64,000 nt of DNA from Methylobacterium sp. PvR107 (lineage in GTDB: Bacteria; Pseudomonadota; Alphaproteobacteria; Rhizobiales; Beijerinckiaceae), in the NCBI RefSeq assembly GCF_017833295.1, contig NZ_JAFIBW010000001.1, positions 6,252,001 through 6,316,000 of the forward strand, given 5' to 3'. The notes beneath the pieces were generated by a model. The model worked only from the letters and a program-made list of their open reading frames with translations. It was not told the DNA's origin and made no database searches. Below, in pieces: positions 56,329 through 64,000 of this stretch. How positions within the stretch are numbered: the first letter of the stretch is position 1; the number at the start of each line of letters is the position of its first letter. The position numbers and the translations under genes are program-made.

Positions 56329-56754
56329 ATGGTCCAGGGTTCCGATCCGCGCCAAGCCGGTCCCTCTGCCGGCGCCTCCAGCATCCAGAGCCTGATCGGC
56401 GACGCCCTGCGGGAGACCAACGAGCTCGCCCGCAAGGAGATCGCGCTGTTCCGCGCCGAGATGGCGGGCAACATCCGCCAGCTCATCGTGGGCCTGGCCT
56501 GCATGGTCGGCTCGGCGGTGTTCGCCGTGGTCGCCCTCTTGGTCCTGATCGGCGCCCTCGTGAAGTGGCTTGCCACGGTCGTGGGCTCCGAATGGCTCTC
56601 GGCCCTGATCGTCGGCGGCGTGCTGCTGGTCGTCGCCGTCGGGATGGCCCTGTGGGCGCGCAGCGTTCTCTCCCTCTCGACCCTGGCTCCGAAGCGCACC
56701 ACGCGCCAAGTTCGCCAGGATGCCCAGGCCTTGTCGGAGCGTGTGTCCGGATGA
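56329..56754 (+). CDS. YqjE/DUF1469 (holin superfamily III-like) membrane protein
   Basis: A 141-residue protein with an amphipathic start (SLIGDALRETNELARKEIALFRAEM) and two membrane helices (residues about 52-80 and 86-108), the pattern of the DUF1469/YqjE family of small inner-membrane proteins. The start is four bases after the preceding stop. Its own stop overlaps the next start (ATGA). The family is often named a phage holin-like protein, but the setting is chromosomal and stress-related, not phage. Confidence 0.82.
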   Translation: MVQGSDPRQAGPSAGASSIQSLIGDALRETNELARKEIALFRAEMAGNIRQLIVGLACMVGSAVFAVVALLVLIGALVKWLATVVGSEWLSALIVGGVLLVVAVGMALWARSVLSLSTLAPKRTTRQVRQDAQALSERVSG

Positions 56755-57131
56755 GTACGATGAACGACCTCGAGAAGGAGATCGAGGAGAGCCGTGCCCG
56801 GCTCGACGACACGATCGACCGCATCCAGGGCCGGCTCTCGGTGCCGAACCTCGTGGACGAGATGCTGGGCAATGCCCGGCGCGTTCCGGCCCTGAACAGC
56901 ACCTACGATTCGGCCCTGGAAGCGGTGCGCCGCAATCCGGTGCCGGTGCTGCTGATCGCGGCCGGTGTCGGATTGCTGTTCAACCGGATGGCGCGCGACG
57001 CGCAGCGCCGGCGCACGGAGGTTTCGGCCGAGCGCGTGCCCGCGCTGAACACCGGTGCGGCCCGCGGCTACGACCCCGATCTCCCGACGGTGCGCCCGGC
57101 CCGCGATCCGCTGGACAGGACAGAGATCTGA
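56751..57131 (+). CDS. DUF3618 protein
   Basis: A 126-residue protein. The opening LEKEIEESRARLDDTIDRIQGRLS is the DUF3618 signature. After a helix, RRNPVPVLLIAAGVGLLFNRM gives one membrane segment. The tail is basic and proline-rich. It overlaps the YqjE-like gene by four bases, and the two families are frequent neighbours in Rhizobiales. Function is unknown; an envelope role under general stress is likely. Confidence 0.85.
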   Translation: MSTMNDLEKEIEESRARLDDTIDRIQGRLSVPNLVDEMLGNARRVPALNSTYDSALEAVRRNPVPVLLIAAGVGLLFNRMARDAQRRRTEVSAERVPALNTGAARGYDPDLPTVRPARDPLDRTEI

Positions 57132-57234
57132 CGACCGGGCGGGACCCGGGACGAGACTTACAGAGCCCGACCGGAAGGCCGGGCAAACCGGCGCCGAGCA
57201 CGGACCGCCGAGACCGATTTCTGAGGACAGCGCC

Positions 57235-58044
57235 ATGACCGACAAGCCGGGTATTCCGACCACGCCTTCCAGCATTCCCGAGCAGCTCGCCGCCGAGGCC
57301 GCGATGCCGCATGGATCCGGTGACAAGGGCCTGCGGCCGGACCCGGCCGGGCTCGGCGACCCGGGTGCGCCCGGTACGGCGGCGGGCGATTTCACCCTGC
57401 GGCCGGACCCGCACGGCCGGCACGACCCGCTCTCGGCAGGCGGTGCGTCCGGCACGACATCCGGTGGCTCGTCCGCGGCAACGGATGCCGCGTCCGCCGC
57501 GAAGGACAGCGTCCGGGCGGCGAGCGACCGTGCCGCCGACTTGGCCGGGCAGGCGCGTCGGACCGTGTCGGACTTCGCCAGCGATATCAACGACCGCCTC
57601 GGCGGGGCGGCTGATCAGGCCCGTGACCGGGCATCCGCGGTCTACGACGACGCCCGGGAACGGGCCGGCCAGCTCCACCGCCGCAACATGCGGGCGCTGG
57701 ACGACCTGACGAGCCAGGGGATCGACGGGATCCAGCGCGGTCGCACCACCGTCGAGCGGTTCGTGGACGACAACCCGCTGCTCGTCGGCGTAGTCGGCGT
57801 CGCCGCCGGCCTGCTGCTCGGCGCGCTGCTGCCGCGCACCCGCCAGGAGGACCGGAGCATCGGTCCTTGGGCCGACGAGGTGCGCGATCAGGGCCTGCGC
57901 TACGCCCGCGAGGTGACCAATATCGGTCGCGAGTTCGTCCAGACCGCCCTCGATCCGGACAACCTCAACGCCGCCGCCCGCAAGGTGGCGGATCCGGACG
58001 GCCACAAGCCGCCGGAGGACGAGCGGACGCAGCACAATCTCTGA
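57235..58044 (+). CDS. ElaB/YqjD (DUF883)-like protein
   Basis: A 269-residue protein. Residues 1-90 are disordered, Gly/Pro/Asp-rich with a repeated LRPDP-G motif. Residues about 90-170 are helical with alternating Ala and charged residues (DRASAVYDDARERAGQLHRR). A glycine-zipper membrane helix (NPLLVGVVGVAAGLLLGALL) is as in DUF883 proteins, followed by a soluble tail ending in THNL-like QHNL. GAGGA precedes the ATG at 57235. It is last in the stress set and 103 bases after the DUF3618 gene. E. coli YqjD anchors ribosomes in stationary phase; a similar role here is only a guess. Confidence 0.72.
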   Translation: MTDKPGIPTTPSSIPEQLAAEAAMPHGSGDKGLRPDPAGLGDPGAPGTAAGDFTLRPDPHGRHDPLSAGGASGTTSGGSSAATDAASAAKDSVRAASDRAADLAGQARRTVSDFASDINDRLGGAADQARDRASAVYDDARERAGQLHRRNMRALDDLTSQGIDGIQRGRTTVERFVDDNPLLVGVVGVAAGLLLGALLPRTRQEDRSIGPWADEVRDQGLRYAREVTNIGREFVQTALDPDNLNAAARKVADPDGHKPPEDERTQHNL

Positions 58045-58080
58045 TCCAGGCTGGGCGCGCGCCGCTTCAGGCTCCGGGCC

Positions 58081-58172
58081 CCGTCATCACGCGAGAAGCG
58101 AAGTGACCAGAGCTGCGGGACGTCGAGAGGCGTGGCGCGGCCCGGATTGCTTCGCTCCGCTCGCATAGGCGG
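58081..58172. repeat. REP-like inverted pair, locus 4
   Basis: A minus-strand unit (58081-58110, reading ctggtcacttcgcttctcgc then gtgatgacgg) and a plus-strand unit (58141-58172, cccggattgcttcgctccgc then tcgcataggcgg) flank 30 bases between convergent genes. It could act as a bidirectional terminator. Confidence 0.7.
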
Positions 58173-58190
58173 TGCGGCCGGATCGGGGCG

Positions 58191-59699
58191 TCAGTCCCGG
58201 TACAGCCTCGCATGCGCCTCGCGGAGCAGGTTCTTCTGGACCTTGCCCATGGTGTTGCGCGGCAGCTCGTCCACGAACAGGACGCGCTTGGGGCACTTGA
58301 ACCGGGCGAGCCGGCTCTCCAGGGCGGCCTGCACGCCGGCCTCGTCGGGGCATCCGGCGCCGCCCACCACCACGGCGGTGACGGCCTCGCCGAAATCCGG
58401 GTGCGCGAGACCGATCACCGCGGATTCGACCACGCCCGGCAGCGCGTCGATCTCGGTCTCGACCTCCTTCGGGTAGACGTTGAAGCCGCCCGAGATGATC
58501 AGGTCCTTGCCGCGCCCGACGATGTGGACGTAGCCCCGGCCATCCACCTTGCCGAGGTCGCCCGTGATGAAGAAGCCGTCGGCCCGGAACTCGGCCGCGG
58601 TCTTCTCGGGCATGCGCCAGTAGCCCTGGAACACGTTCGGGCCCTTCACCTCGATCATGCCGACCGAATCCGGGCCGAGCACGCGCCCGCCCTCCGGATC
58701 GACCACCCGCAGAGCGACGCGGGGCAGCGGGAAGCCGACCGTCCCGGCGACCCGGTCCCCGTCATAGGGGTTCGAGGTGCTCATGTTGGTCTCGGTCATG
58801 CCGTAGCGCTCGAGGATGGCGTGGCCGGTCCGGGCCTGCCACTCGCGATGCGTCTCCGCCAGAAGCGGCGCCGAGCCTGACACGAACAGCCGCATGCCCC
58901 GGGCCGCCTCCGGCGTGAGGCCCGGCTCCTTGAGGAGGCGGGTGTAGAAGGTCGGCACGCCCATCAGGACGCTGGCCCGCGGCATCAGGCTCAGGATCAG
59001 CTTCGGGTCGAGCCGGGGCAGGAACAGCATGGAGCCGCCGCTCGCCAGCACCGTGTTGGTCGCCACGAACAGACCGTGGGTGTGGAACACCGGCAGGGCG
59101 TGGATCAGCACGTCGTCGGCCGTGAACCGCCAGGACTCGACGAGGGTCCGGGCGTTCGACGCGAGGTTGTCGTGGGTCAGCATGGCGCCTTTGGAGCGCC
59201 CGGTCGTGCCCGAGGTGTAGAGGATCGCCGCGAGATCCTCAGGCCCCCTGGGGACGTCGGCGAACGCGCCGTCCTGCCGGTCCGCGGCCTCGGCGGCGCT
59301 GCCGCCGCCCGCGGCGTCGAGGGTCCAGATCTGGCGGACCTTCGCGGCGGCCTCCGCCAGCGCGTCGCGCTTGCCCGGATCGCAGACGAACACGCTGGGC
59401 TCGGCGTCGCCCAGGAAGTAGCCGATCTCCGCCGGGGTGTAGGCGGTGTTGAGCGGCAGGAACACCGCCCCGGCCCGGACCACGCCGAGATACAGGAAGA
59501 TCACCTCGGGGCTCTTCTCGACCTGCACGGCCACCCGGTCGCCGGGCTGGACGCCCGCCGCCCGCAGGGAAGCCGCGTAGGCGCCGGAGCGGGCGATCAG
59601 GTCCGCGTAGCTGTATCGGCGGCCTTCCGGCGTCTCGATCACGGTCTTGGCGGGATCGGGAACGCCGTCCCGCACCAGGGAGAAGAGGTGGTTCGTCAT
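58191..59699 (-). CDS. matB: Malonyl-CoA synthetase
   Basis: A 502-residue ANL-superfamily acyl-CoA synthetase. The P-loop-like AILYTSGTTGRSKGAM, the RYGMTETNMSTSNPYDG motif that marks malonyl-CoA synthetases, FFITGDLGKVDGRGYVHIVG and the PRNTMGKVQKNLL lysine motif (Lys for adenylation) are all visible. It joins malonate to CoA with ATP. With malonyl-CoA decarboxylase at 60851 it would convert malonate to acetyl-CoA. A strong stem-loop separates it from the DUF4188 gene upstream. Confidence 0.92.
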   Translation of the reverse strand: MTNHLFSLVRDGVPDPAKTVIETPEGRRYSYADLIARSGAYAASLRAAGVQPGDRVAVQVEKSPEVIFLYLGVVRAGAVFLPLNTAYTPAEIGYFLGDAEPSVFVCDPGKRDALAEAAAKVRQIWTLDAAGGGSAAEAADRQDGAFADVPRGPEDLAAILYTSGTTGRSKGAMLTHDNLASNARTLVESWRFTADDVLIHALPVFHTHGLFVATNTVLASGGSMLFLPRLDPKLILSLMPRASVLMGVPTFYTRLLKEPGLTPEAARGMRLFVSGSAPLLAETHREWQARTGHAILERYGMTETNMSTSNPYDGDRVAGTVGFPLPRVALRVVDPEGGRVLGPDSVGMIEVKGPNVFQGYWRMPEKTAAEFRADGFFITGDLGKVDGRGYVHIVGRGKDLIISGGFNVYPKEVETEIDALPGVVESAVIGLAHPDFGEAVTAVVVGGAGCPDEAGVQAALESRLARFKCPKRVLFVDELPRNTMGKVQKNLLREAHARLYRD

Positions 59700-59743
59700 C
59701 GTGAGGCTGAGCTATCACGGGCTGCGTGTCTCGCGCACCCATA

Positions 59744-59782
59744 GCCGCCTGAAGGGCCTTTGGGCGAGCCCTTTCAGGCGGC
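59744..59782 (-). terminator. Strong stem-loop between the DUF4188 gene and matB
   Basis: gccgcctgaagggc (59744-59757) pairs with gccctttcaggcggc (59768-59782) with one bulged base. Its right arm overlaps the stop codon of the DUF4188 gene. It would stop or attenuate readthrough into matB. Confidence 0.6.
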
Positions 59783-60223
59783 CAGCCGCTGCCGTGACGA
59801 CAGGAAGGCGCCGTCCGGGGTGCGCTCGGGGGCGAACAGCCCGAGACCGGTGGGCGCGGGCATGCCGACATAGATCGCCTCCATGCCGCGCCGCCCATAG
59901 GCCTCGTGCCAGAACCCGGAGCCCTTGGAGTCCCGGGAGAAGTCCCGCCACCACGTGCGGTGCGGCTCCGACCGGGTGAAAGTCTCCAGGCTCTCCAGAT
60001 CGCGCCAGTACTGGCGCATGCCGACATGGTTCAGCCCGAAGAACAGGTTCTCGTGCGCCAGCAGCCCGTCCGGTTGGCTCCGCACCGAGGCGGCGATGCC
60101 GCGGCTGAGGCCCATCAGCGCGAGCAGGCCGCGCCAGCGGGCGACCCGGAAGCCGAGATACACGACCACAAGGTCGGGATAGCCGGAGAGATCCACGGAC
60201 CGGCGGACGGGAGCACCTTGCAT
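59774..60223 (-). CDS. DUF4188 protein (haem-type monooxygenase-like)
   Basis: A 149-residue protein. LVVVYLGFRVARWRGLLALM at the front, GLNHVGMRQYWRDLESLETFTRSEPHRTW in the middle and FWHEAYGRRGMEAIYVGMPAPTGLG near the end fit DUF4188, a family related by fold to antibiotic-biosynthesis monooxygenases and aldoxime dehydratase. The conserved His in the HRTWW and FWHE stretches may hold a cofactor. It is transcribed divergently from the TetR gene and is the likeliest target of that regulator. Substrate unknown. Confidence 0.75.
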   Translation of the reverse strand: MQGAPVRRSVDLSGYPDLVVVYLGFRVARWRGLLALMGLSRGIAASVRSQPDGLLAHENLFFGLNHVGMRQYWRDLESLETFTRSEPHRTWWRDFSRDSKGSGFWHEAYGRRGMEAIYVGMPAPTGLGLFAPERTPDGAFLSSRQRLAA

Positions 60224-60290
60224 GAGTCAGCCTCCTAGGCTTGTATGCAATGTAAACATGCGGCGGTCTGCGTACAGTGTCAACATCGAT
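60224..60290. promoter_or_regulatory. Shared promoter/operator of the DUF4188 and TetR genes
   Basis: A 53-bp divergent gap that extends into the TetR start. On the minus strand TTGACA (at about 60286-60281, overlapping the TetR GTG codon) is followed 17 bases later by a weak -10 region in tgtttacattgcat. Partial dyads such as atgtaaacat lie between. The TetR protein probably binds here and represses both genes. Confidence 0.45.
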
Positions 60291-60849
60291 TCCGGACAGG
60301 ACCTATCATCATGGCGACCTGCGCGCGGCGCTGGTCGCCGCCGCCCTGGATCTCCTGGAGACGGCGGGCGAGACAGCGTTGTCGCTGCGCGCGGCGGCCC
60401 GGGCCTGCGGCGTCTCGGCCATGGCGCCCTACCGCCACTTCGCCGACAAGGAGGATCTTCTCGAAGCCGTCGCGGCAAGCGGGTTCGAAGATCTCGCCGC
60501 CTGCCTGGAGGCCGCCGACAGCGCCGCGGCGGGGGGCCAGGCGCTGGCCGCGCAGGGGGCGGCCTACGTGGCCTTCGCCTGCCGGCGCCCGGCCCTGTTC
60601 CGGCTGATGTTCATGAGGCCCTGCCGGGCGCCGGGCAAATCGCGGGCCTACGGGATCCTGGAGGAGCGGGCGGCGGCGCTGGCGGGTTCGGGGATGTCCG
60701 CCGAGGACCTGACGCTCGCCGCCTGGTCGCTGGTCCACGGGCTCGCCGCGCTGATCCTCGACCGCCGGGTGCCCCTGGAGGGCGCGGCCGCGGAGGCCGC
60801 CGCCCGGCGGATCACCCTGTCCTTCGCCCGGCTGACGGCGCGCGGCTGA
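60277..60849 (+). CDS. TetR/AcrR family regulator with WHG-type C-terminal domain
   Basis: A 190-residue regulator. The N-terminal helix-turn-helix runs from YHHGDLRAALVAAALDLLE to RAAARACGVSAMAPYRHFADKEDLLEAVA, the TetR signature. The C-terminal half shows YVAFACRRPALFRLMF and a final helix WSLVHGLAALILD, where the WxxxHG pattern identifies the WHG (TetR_C_13-like) ligand domain. The start is GTG at 60277. Divergent arrangement with the DUF4188 gene suggests local control; the flanking malonate genes may also respond. It ends one base from the convergent matA stop. Confidence 0.88.
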   Translation: MSTSIPDRTYHHGDLRAALVAAALDLLETAGETALSLRAAARACGVSAMAPYRHFADKEDLLEAVAASGFEDLAACLEAADSAAAGGQALAAQGAAYVAFACRRPALFRLMFMRPCRAPGKSRAYGILEERAAALAGSGMSAEDLTLAAWSLVHGLAALILDRRVPLEGAAAEAAARRITLSFARLTARG

Positions 60850-60850
60850 G

Positions 60851-62260
60851 TCAGGCCTCGGCGAGCACCACGGCCCGCGGCGGCGGCAGCTTGGCGCGCA
60901 GCTCCCGGGTCACCGCAGGCGCCGCGACCACGGTGCCGAGATTGGCGTAGGTCTCGTGGTTCCGCTCGATGGCGGCGAGGTCGTAGAGGTAGTTGACCAT
61001 CAGGCCGTGGGACTGCGCGAGGCCCTTCCTGGAGGTGTCGCCCAGGAAGTTGATCCGGTCGAGGCGCGCGCCGTTGCCGAGATGGAACCGGGCCACCGGG
61101 TCGAGGGGGCGCCCGCGCTCGTTCTTGGCGCGCAGGAAATAGGCCGCCGCCGCCGGGATCAGCGCCCGGCGCACCGTCTCGGCCCGGGCCTTGTCGGCGG
61201 GCCAGTCCGGATCGTCCAGCGCCCGCAGGGTCTCGACATCTTCCGGCAGCAGGCCCTGCGGACTGTCGGCGCGGCGCTCCCGCGCCAGCCACGCGGCGAA
61301 GCCCGGGACCGGCGACAGCGTCACGAAGGTCTTGAGCGTGGGGATCTCGCGGGTGAGATCCTCGACCACCTGCTTGATCAGGAAGTTGCCGAAGGTGACG
61401 CCGGCGAGCCCCTTCTGGCAGTTCGAGATCGAGTAGAACACCGCCGTGTTGGCCGCCTGCGGCTGCAGGGGCTTGCGCGCCTGCGACAGGATCGGGGCGA
61501 TTGCCGGGGCGATCTCTCCGGTGAGCGCCACCTCCACGAAGATCAGCGGCTCGTCGGCCAGAGCCGGGTGGAAGAACGCGAAGCAGCGCCGGTCCGGCGG
61601 CTCGATCCGGGCGCGCAGGTCGTCCCAGTCCGCGATGGCGTGGACCGCCTCGTAGCGGATGATCTTCTCCAGGATATGCGCCGGCGTGGTCCAGTCGATG
61701 TGGCGCAGCACTAGGAAGCCGCGGTTGAACCACGAGGCGAACAGGTGCTCGAAGTCGCAATCGAGGCTGTCGACCGCATCCATCAGGGCCGGGTCGGCCT
61801 CGTCGCCGGCGCGCAGCGCCCGGCGCAGATCGAACAGGTCCTCGCGCATCCGCACGAGGCTGAGCGTGCCGCCGCGGGCGAGGTTGAGGCGGCGGATCAG
61901 CTCCTGGCTGCGCGGCTCGGCGGCCTCGTGCAGGCTGCCGAGCCGCGCGCGCGACGGGGCGGCCCGGTAGGCGGCGATCGCCGCGTCGACGGCGGCGTGG
62001 TCCGCGTCGAAATCGAGCGCGATGGCACGCAGGAATGCGTGGCGCTCGGCCTGGCCGAAACTGGCGTAGCGGTCGAGGATCAGGCGGGCCAGCGCCACCC
62101 CGGAGGCCTCGCCGCGCCGGGAGATCAGATCCTCGCACAGCTTGACGAGGTCGCCGGCGCTCGCCCGGGACGCGATGTCGCCGCGCCCGATGCCGATCAG
62201 GTCGCGGCCGCGCTCGCTGATGGTCTGAAGCAGGTCGCCGAAGAAGGAGATCGCCGCCAT
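60851..62260 (-). CDS. matA: Malonyl-CoA decarboxylase
   Basis: A 469-residue malonyl-CoA decarboxylase. After a helical N-domain (to about residue 150), the GNAT-like catalytic domain shows FAFFHPALADEPLIFVEVALT, VFYSISNCQKGLAGVTFGNFLIKQV, RFHLGNGARLDRINFLGDTS and SHGLMVNYLYDL; the His and Ser/Thr residues in these blocks correspond to the catalytic pair of the family. It yields acetyl-CoA and CO2. Rhizobial matA-matB pairs work on malonate. A dicarboxylate carrier (matC) is not present here. Confidence 0.94.
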   Translation of the reverse strand: MAAISFFGDLLQTISERGRDLIGIGRGDIASRASAGDLVKLCEDLISRRGEASGVALARLILDRYASFGQAERHAFLRAIALDFDADHAAVDAAIAAYRAAPSRARLGSLHEAAEPRSQELIRRLNLARGGTLSLVRMREDLFDLRRALRAGDEADPALMDAVDSLDCDFEHLFASWFNRGFLVLRHIDWTTPAHILEKIIRYEAVHAIADWDDLRARIEPPDRRCFAFFHPALADEPLIFVEVALTGEIAPAIAPILSQARKPLQPQAANTAVFYSISNCQKGLAGVTFGNFLIKQVVEDLTREIPTLKTFVTLSPVPGFAAWLARERRADSPQGLLPEDVETLRALDDPDWPADKARAETVRRALIPAAAAYFLRAKNERGRPLDPVARFHLGNGARLDRINFLGDTSRKGLAQSHGLMVNYLYDLAAIERNHETYANLGTVVAAPAVTRELRAKLPPPRAVVLAEA

Positions 62261-62360
62261 GACCCTTGCACTGACCCCCGTCGGTTCGGACCTAGAGCGC
62301 CTCCGGCCCCGCGACGCCGGCTCGTCGATCGGAGGCGTGCGGAACCGGGTGCGTGAACCG

Positions 62361-62383
62361 CCGGCCCTCCGTGGGGAGGCCGG
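62361..62383. terminator. GC-rich hairpin downstream of the small minus-strand gene
   Basis: ccggccctcc, loop gtgg, ggaggccgg, with one bulged C. It lies in the 250-bp gap between matA and the small gene at 62511, about 130 bases past the small gene's stop. A role as terminator is uncertain. Confidence 0.35.
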
Positions 62384-62510
62384 ATCAGCGCCCCGATCCT
62401 GGACGACAGTCTACGGCGGCGCGCCGTCCACGACCAGAGCTTGAGCGTCCCGGACGGTGGGAGTCCGCATCCTGTCGGGCCGGTATGAAGGTCCCGTGAC
62501 GGGCTGCGGC

Positions 62511-62702
62511 TCAGAGCCGCTCGGCCACGGTGGCGAGGTCGGCCCGTTCCCGCCAATCGCCGACGCCGTGCTGGCGGGCGAAGCGGAGCTCGGCGGCGCG
62601 GCGGGCGCGCTCGGGATCGCGCGCCCGTGCGATCTCGACCGAGCCGATCGTGAACGGCACGCCGAGGATCTCCTTGGCGAAGTCGACGCGGTAGTTCGGC
62701 AT
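62511..62702 (-). CDS. Small protein of unknown function
   Basis: A 63-residue protein, MPNYRVDFAKEILGVPFTIG followed by a basic helix (RARDPERARRAAELRFAR) and an acidic tail. AGGGAG stands eight bases before the ATG, a good ribosome binding site, and codon usage fits the genome. The VxFAKEILGVPFTIGSVEI start reads as a two-stranded beta unit before a helix. No family is recognised. It is monocistronic. Confidence 0.6.
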   Translation of the reverse strand: MPNYRVDFAKEILGVPFTIGSVEIARARDPERARRAAELRFARQHGVGDWRERADLATVAERL

Positions 62703-63058
62703 TCCGTACTCCCTGCTGCGGCGGTCCCGGATCCGTCCGCACGGAACGAAACCGCCCTTTCGCTCGTCATCCGATGCGGAACCTGGATCGGCTCGACGCC
62801 TCGGACGTGACCTGCGGCGGCCGCTCGCGTGCGGACGGCCTCAGCCGCATCGTTCGCATATGGTGCGGTGTCGGAGCGGGTGAAGGGTCTGCGGCGTGAT
62901 GGAGCGTGCCGGCAGGAATGCGCTGCCGCGGCTTGCCGGGCGGCGCGCTCTGCCCGTATCGCTCGCGCCCTGCCCCATTCTCCCTGCTAGTTTCTCCCGG
63001 ACACGGACCCGACCATGGCCTTCCCGCGGCGGCGCGCCTGCCTGTTCCCGATCCAGCC
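62703..63058. other. Divergent spacer between the small gene and the MFS gene
   Basis: No gene is seen. A GGAAC-N17-CGTC arrangement at 62734-62759 resembles the EcfG consensus but differs at the last base and lies 300 bases from the MFS start, so it is not called as a promoter. Confidence 0.45.
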
Positions 63059-64000
63059 GTGACAACGTTCCTCGACGCGAAGGCCCGGCTCGGCCTGACG
63101 CTGATCGCCGGCGGCGCCGTCGCCAACATCTACTACAACCAGCCGCTGCTCGGGCTGATCGTTGCCGAGTTCGGCGACCGCGCCGCCCTGTGGGTGCCGA
63201 CCACGGCCCTGGTCGGGTACGGGCTCGGCATCGTCGGGCTCGTGCCGCTCGGCGACGCCCTGCCGCGCCGCGCCCTGATCGTCGGGCAATGCCTCGGCCT
63301 CGCCGTGGCGCTGCTGGCGGTGGGCCTCGCCCCGAACCTCCCGAGCCTCGCGCTCGCCCATCTGGTGGTCGGCGTGCTGGCCTGCGCGGCCCAGCAGGCG
63401 GTGCCGTTCGCGGCCGAGCTCGCGCCGGATGCGACCCGCGGGCGGATCGTCGGCCAGGTCATGACCGGGCTCCTCACCGGCATCCTGCTCGCCCGCACGG
63501 CGAGCGGCTTCCTGGGGGCGCATCTCGGCTGGCGGCCGGTCTTCCTGGTCGCGTCCGTGCTGGCGCTCGCCATGGCGGGTATCGCGCGGGCCACCCTGCC
63601 CCGCACGGTGCAGACGCACCCGCTGCGCTACCGCGCCCTGATGCTGTCGATCCTCCACCTGGCCCGCACCCAGCCGGTGCTGCGCACCGCGAGCCTGTCG
63701 CAGGCGCTGCTGTTCGCCGGATTCAACGCCTTCTGGGCGACCCTCGCGCTGCTGGTCGAGGGGCCGCCCTTCGGGCTGTCCGCCGCCGGGGCGGGGCTGT
63801 TCGGGGTGATCGGCGTCTGCGGTGCCTTCGTGGCGCCGATCTCGGGCCGCTTCACCGACCGGCGGGGGGCGAAGCCCGTCGTGCTCGGCGGCAGCCTGCT
63901 GGTCGCCCTGTCCTTCCTGGTGCTCTGGGCCGGGGGCACGTGGTCGCTGATCGCGGTCGCGCTCGGCGTGCTGCTCATCGATATCGGCATGAACGGGGCG
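63059..64000 (+). CDS. Major facilitator superfamily transporter (3' end outside the window)
   Basis: The first 314 codons of an MFS exporter; the frame is open to the last base. It begins TTFLDAKARLGLTLIAGGAV, and ANIYYNQPLLGLI in helix 1 is typical of the YNQP-bearing drug/sugar-efflux group. ALVGYGLGIVGLVPLGDALPRR is the loop 2-3 region (A-motif-like), and GQVMTGLLTGILLARTASGFLGAHLGWR forms helix 5 and its border. About ten membrane helices can be counted. GTG at 63059 is the only good start; no ribosome binding site stands out. Substrate unknown. Confidence 0.85.
   Translation, partial: MTTFLDAKARLGLTLIAGGAVANIYYNQPLLGLIVAEFGDRAALWVPTTALVGYGLGIVGLVPLGDALPRRALIVGQCLGLAVALLAVGLAPNLPSLALAHLVVGVLACAAQQAVPFAAELAPDATRGRIVGQVMTGLLTGILLARTASGFLGAHLGWRPVFLVASVLALAMAGIARATLPRTVQTHPLRYRALMLSILHLARTQPVLRTASLSQALLFAGFNAFWATLALLVEGPPFGLSAAGAGLFGVIGVCGAFVAPISGRFTDRRGAKPVVLGGSLLVALSFLVLWAGGTWSLIAVALGVLLIDIGMNGA

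Noticed and set aside
56329..56754. Phage holin or prophage remnant
   Set aside because: The YqjE/DUF1469 family is merely labelled holin-like; no phage gene is nearby.
62734..62759. Second EcfG-type promoter, GGAAC-N17-CGTC
   Set aside because: Last base differs from CGTT and the next plus-strand gene starts 300 bases later.

Overview
The window reads as chromosomal DNA of a very GC-rich alphaproteobacterium of the Methylobacterium/Methylorubrum type. Pointers are a rut pyrimidine pathway, a thrC next to an M16 peptidase, DUF3618/YqjE stress proteins behind a promoter of EcfG type, and a very large GlgE/trehalose/glycogen cluster. The genus is an inference from gene content and codon bias. 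No rRNA, tRNA, CRISPR array or transposase was recognised.

Layout. 1-1490: the end of trmFO and an M20 amidohydrolase. 1491-2056: a gene-free spacer whose second half is strikingly AT-rich. 2057-15042: a surface-polysaccharide region with a GT2, a GT4 broken by an in-frame amber codon, a sugar aminotransferase, a PglD/NeuD-like acetyltransferase, a hexapeptide acetyltransferase, a 1320-residue repeat-GT2-GT4 protein, a PadR regulator with an operator-like dyad, two more GT2 genes and a membrane protein. 15050-18210: rutABCD (pyrimidine ring opening) on the minus strand. 18523-28590: DUF4864 protein, a proline-rich secreted protein, thrC, an M16 peptidase, a membrane GGDEF-EAL protein, a single-domain globin, a coiled-coil protein, a ferredoxin-reductase-like protein and an SGNH hydrolase.

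28624-55303 is the centrepiece: glgP, a GH13 alpha-glucosidase, glgA, glgB, treS-maltokinase fusion, glgE with an extra N-terminal GH13 domain, malQ-treY fusion, treZ, glgX and otsA. Together they cover two routes into alpha-glucan (GlgA, and TreS-Pep2-GlgE), branching (GlgB), debranching (GlgX), phosphorolysis (GlgP), disproportionation (MalQ) and return to trehalose (TreY/TreZ, plus OtsA). glgC and otsB are not in the window. Seven genes from otsA to glgB run on one strand and three junctions overlap by 4 bases.

55304-55778 is a divergent spacer with a 15-bp tandem repeat, a 19-bp perfect inverted repeat and an EcfG-type promoter that faces a four-gene envelope stress set (55779-58044). 58191-62260 is a malonate module (malonyl-CoA synthetase, DUF4188 protein, divergent TetR, malonyl-CoA decarboxylase). 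The window ends in a small conserved-looking protein and a truncated MFS transporter. Intergenic spaces hold at least three families of dispersed palindromic repeats. All product names come from reading motifs in the translated sequence; no database search was run.
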